Below, one piece after another: positions 63,806-64,000 of a DNA stretch of 64,000 nt; the stretch's first letter is position 1; the number at the start of each line of letters is the position of its first letter. The translations under genes and the position numbers were made by a program. A model generated the notes under the pieces. That model was not told the DNA's origin. It searched no databases and saw nothing but the letters and a program-made list of their open reading frames with translations. Source of the DNA: Agaricicola taiwanensis (GTDB lineage Bacteria > Pseudomonadota > Alphaproteobacteria > Rhizobiales > Methylopilaceae); the NCBI RefSeq assembly GCF_014635245.1, contig NZ_BMCP01000002.1:992001-1056000 (forward strand), read 5' to 3'.

Positions 63806-64000
63806 TTACAGCGGCGCGGGAACGAGAGCGTCGGTATAGCCGGTTATACGGTAGACGAAAAGCCCGACCCATTCCCGAACGGCGATGTCGACCCGCCGGA
63901 GCCCCTCGCCCACCGAGCGAAAGGGCCGCGTCATGTCCTCATAGCCACGGGTGCGGTAATCGACCGGAAAGGCGTCGACCGGAAAGCCGGCGGCGCGGAA
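63806..64000 (-). CDS. YdcF/DUF218-family protein, 3' part
   Basis: The last 64 codons of a minus-strand gene that begins outside the window. The visible sequence, FPVDAFPVDYRTRGYEDM and GLRRVDIAVREWVGLFVYRI, ending TGYTDALVPAPL, matches the C-terminal end of alphaproteobacterial YdcF/SanA-type (DUF218) proteins, where a conserved helix follows the Rossmann-like domain. These proteins are membrane-anchored and linked to cell-envelope integrity. Located 37 bp upstream of kup on the same strand. Confidence 0.75.
   Translation of the reverse strand, partial: FRAAGFPVDAFPVDYRTRGYEDMTRPFRSVGEGLRRVDIAVREWVGLFVYRITGYTDALVPAPL

Overview
The window reads as a chromosomal segment of a GC-rich alphaproteobacterium, most likely of the order Hyphomicrobiales (Rhizobiales). 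Evidence for this is the set of typical alphaproteobacterial gene neighbourhoods: plsX-fabH-ihfA-merR beside a DUF177 protein and a cytochrome bc1 chaperone, glyA-nrdR-ribD-ribE-ribH-nusB-thiL, an LdtR-type MarR regulator next to an L,D-transpeptidase, a magnesium-type HemB, bpt, parC-recO and a methylcrotonyl-CoA carboxylase pair. No rRNA, tRNA, CRISPR array, insertion sequence or phage gene was recognised.

Left part (1-6800): the 3' end of a tripartite tricarboxylate transporter (TTT) receptor and an amidase on the plus strand; then, on the minus strand, a two-gene carboxyspermidine/carboxynorspermidine polyamine module with a PtsN-like PTS IIA protein just upstream of it. A 786-bp gene-free stretch follows, then a tiny YegP-type protein. 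Next comes a relic of a kdp potassium-transport locus: an intact kdpF follows a 27-codon ORF and abuts the last 40 or so codons of kdpE with an internal stop, so kdpABCD and most of kdpE have gone.

Accessory catabolic part (6797-25690): sixteen minus-strand genes from 21891 down to 6797, mostly overlapping or separated by fewer than 65 bp, look like one operon of about 15 kb. It holds two complete but diverged TTT transporters (each receptor + TctB + TctA), a two-part MaoC/FAS1-type hydratase, an HMG-CoA-lyase-like enzyme, an MmgE/PrpD protein, an acyl-CoA dehydrogenase, a CaiB/BaiF CoA-transferase, an RraA-like aldolase, a quinone-oxidoreductase-like MDR, a LigI-like amidohydrolase and a hotdog thioesterase. 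Divergent from or beside it are an SMP-30-like lactonase, a GntR/FCD regulator, a dienelactone hydrolase and an Old Yellow Enzyme homologue. Together they suggest uptake of a carboxylic acid, CoA activation, one round of dehydrogenation and hydration, and C-C cleavage. The substrate is not determined; a branched C5-C6 dicarboxylate is my best guess.

Housekeeping part (25862-64000): lipid synthesis (plsX, fabH) with ihfA and a MerR regulator; a BamE-like outer-membrane lipoprotein; an H+-pyrophosphatase; an alpha/beta-hydrolase lipoprotein; thiamine and riboflavin genes with nusB, nrdR and glyA; an L,D-transpeptidase with its probable regulator; hemB; an unusual orphan LivH-like permease with an N-terminal lipoprotein-like domain; threonine ammonia-lyase; an RDD protein; the N-degron enzyme Bpt; the biotin transporter BioY; topoisomerase IV subunit A; recO; a glutathione transferase; both subunits of methylcrotonyl-CoA carboxylase with a secreted DsrE-like protein between them; a BenE-type permease; several small conserved proteins; a thiolase; and the Kup potassium transporter. 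The window closes inside a YdcF-family (DUF218) gene on the minus strand.
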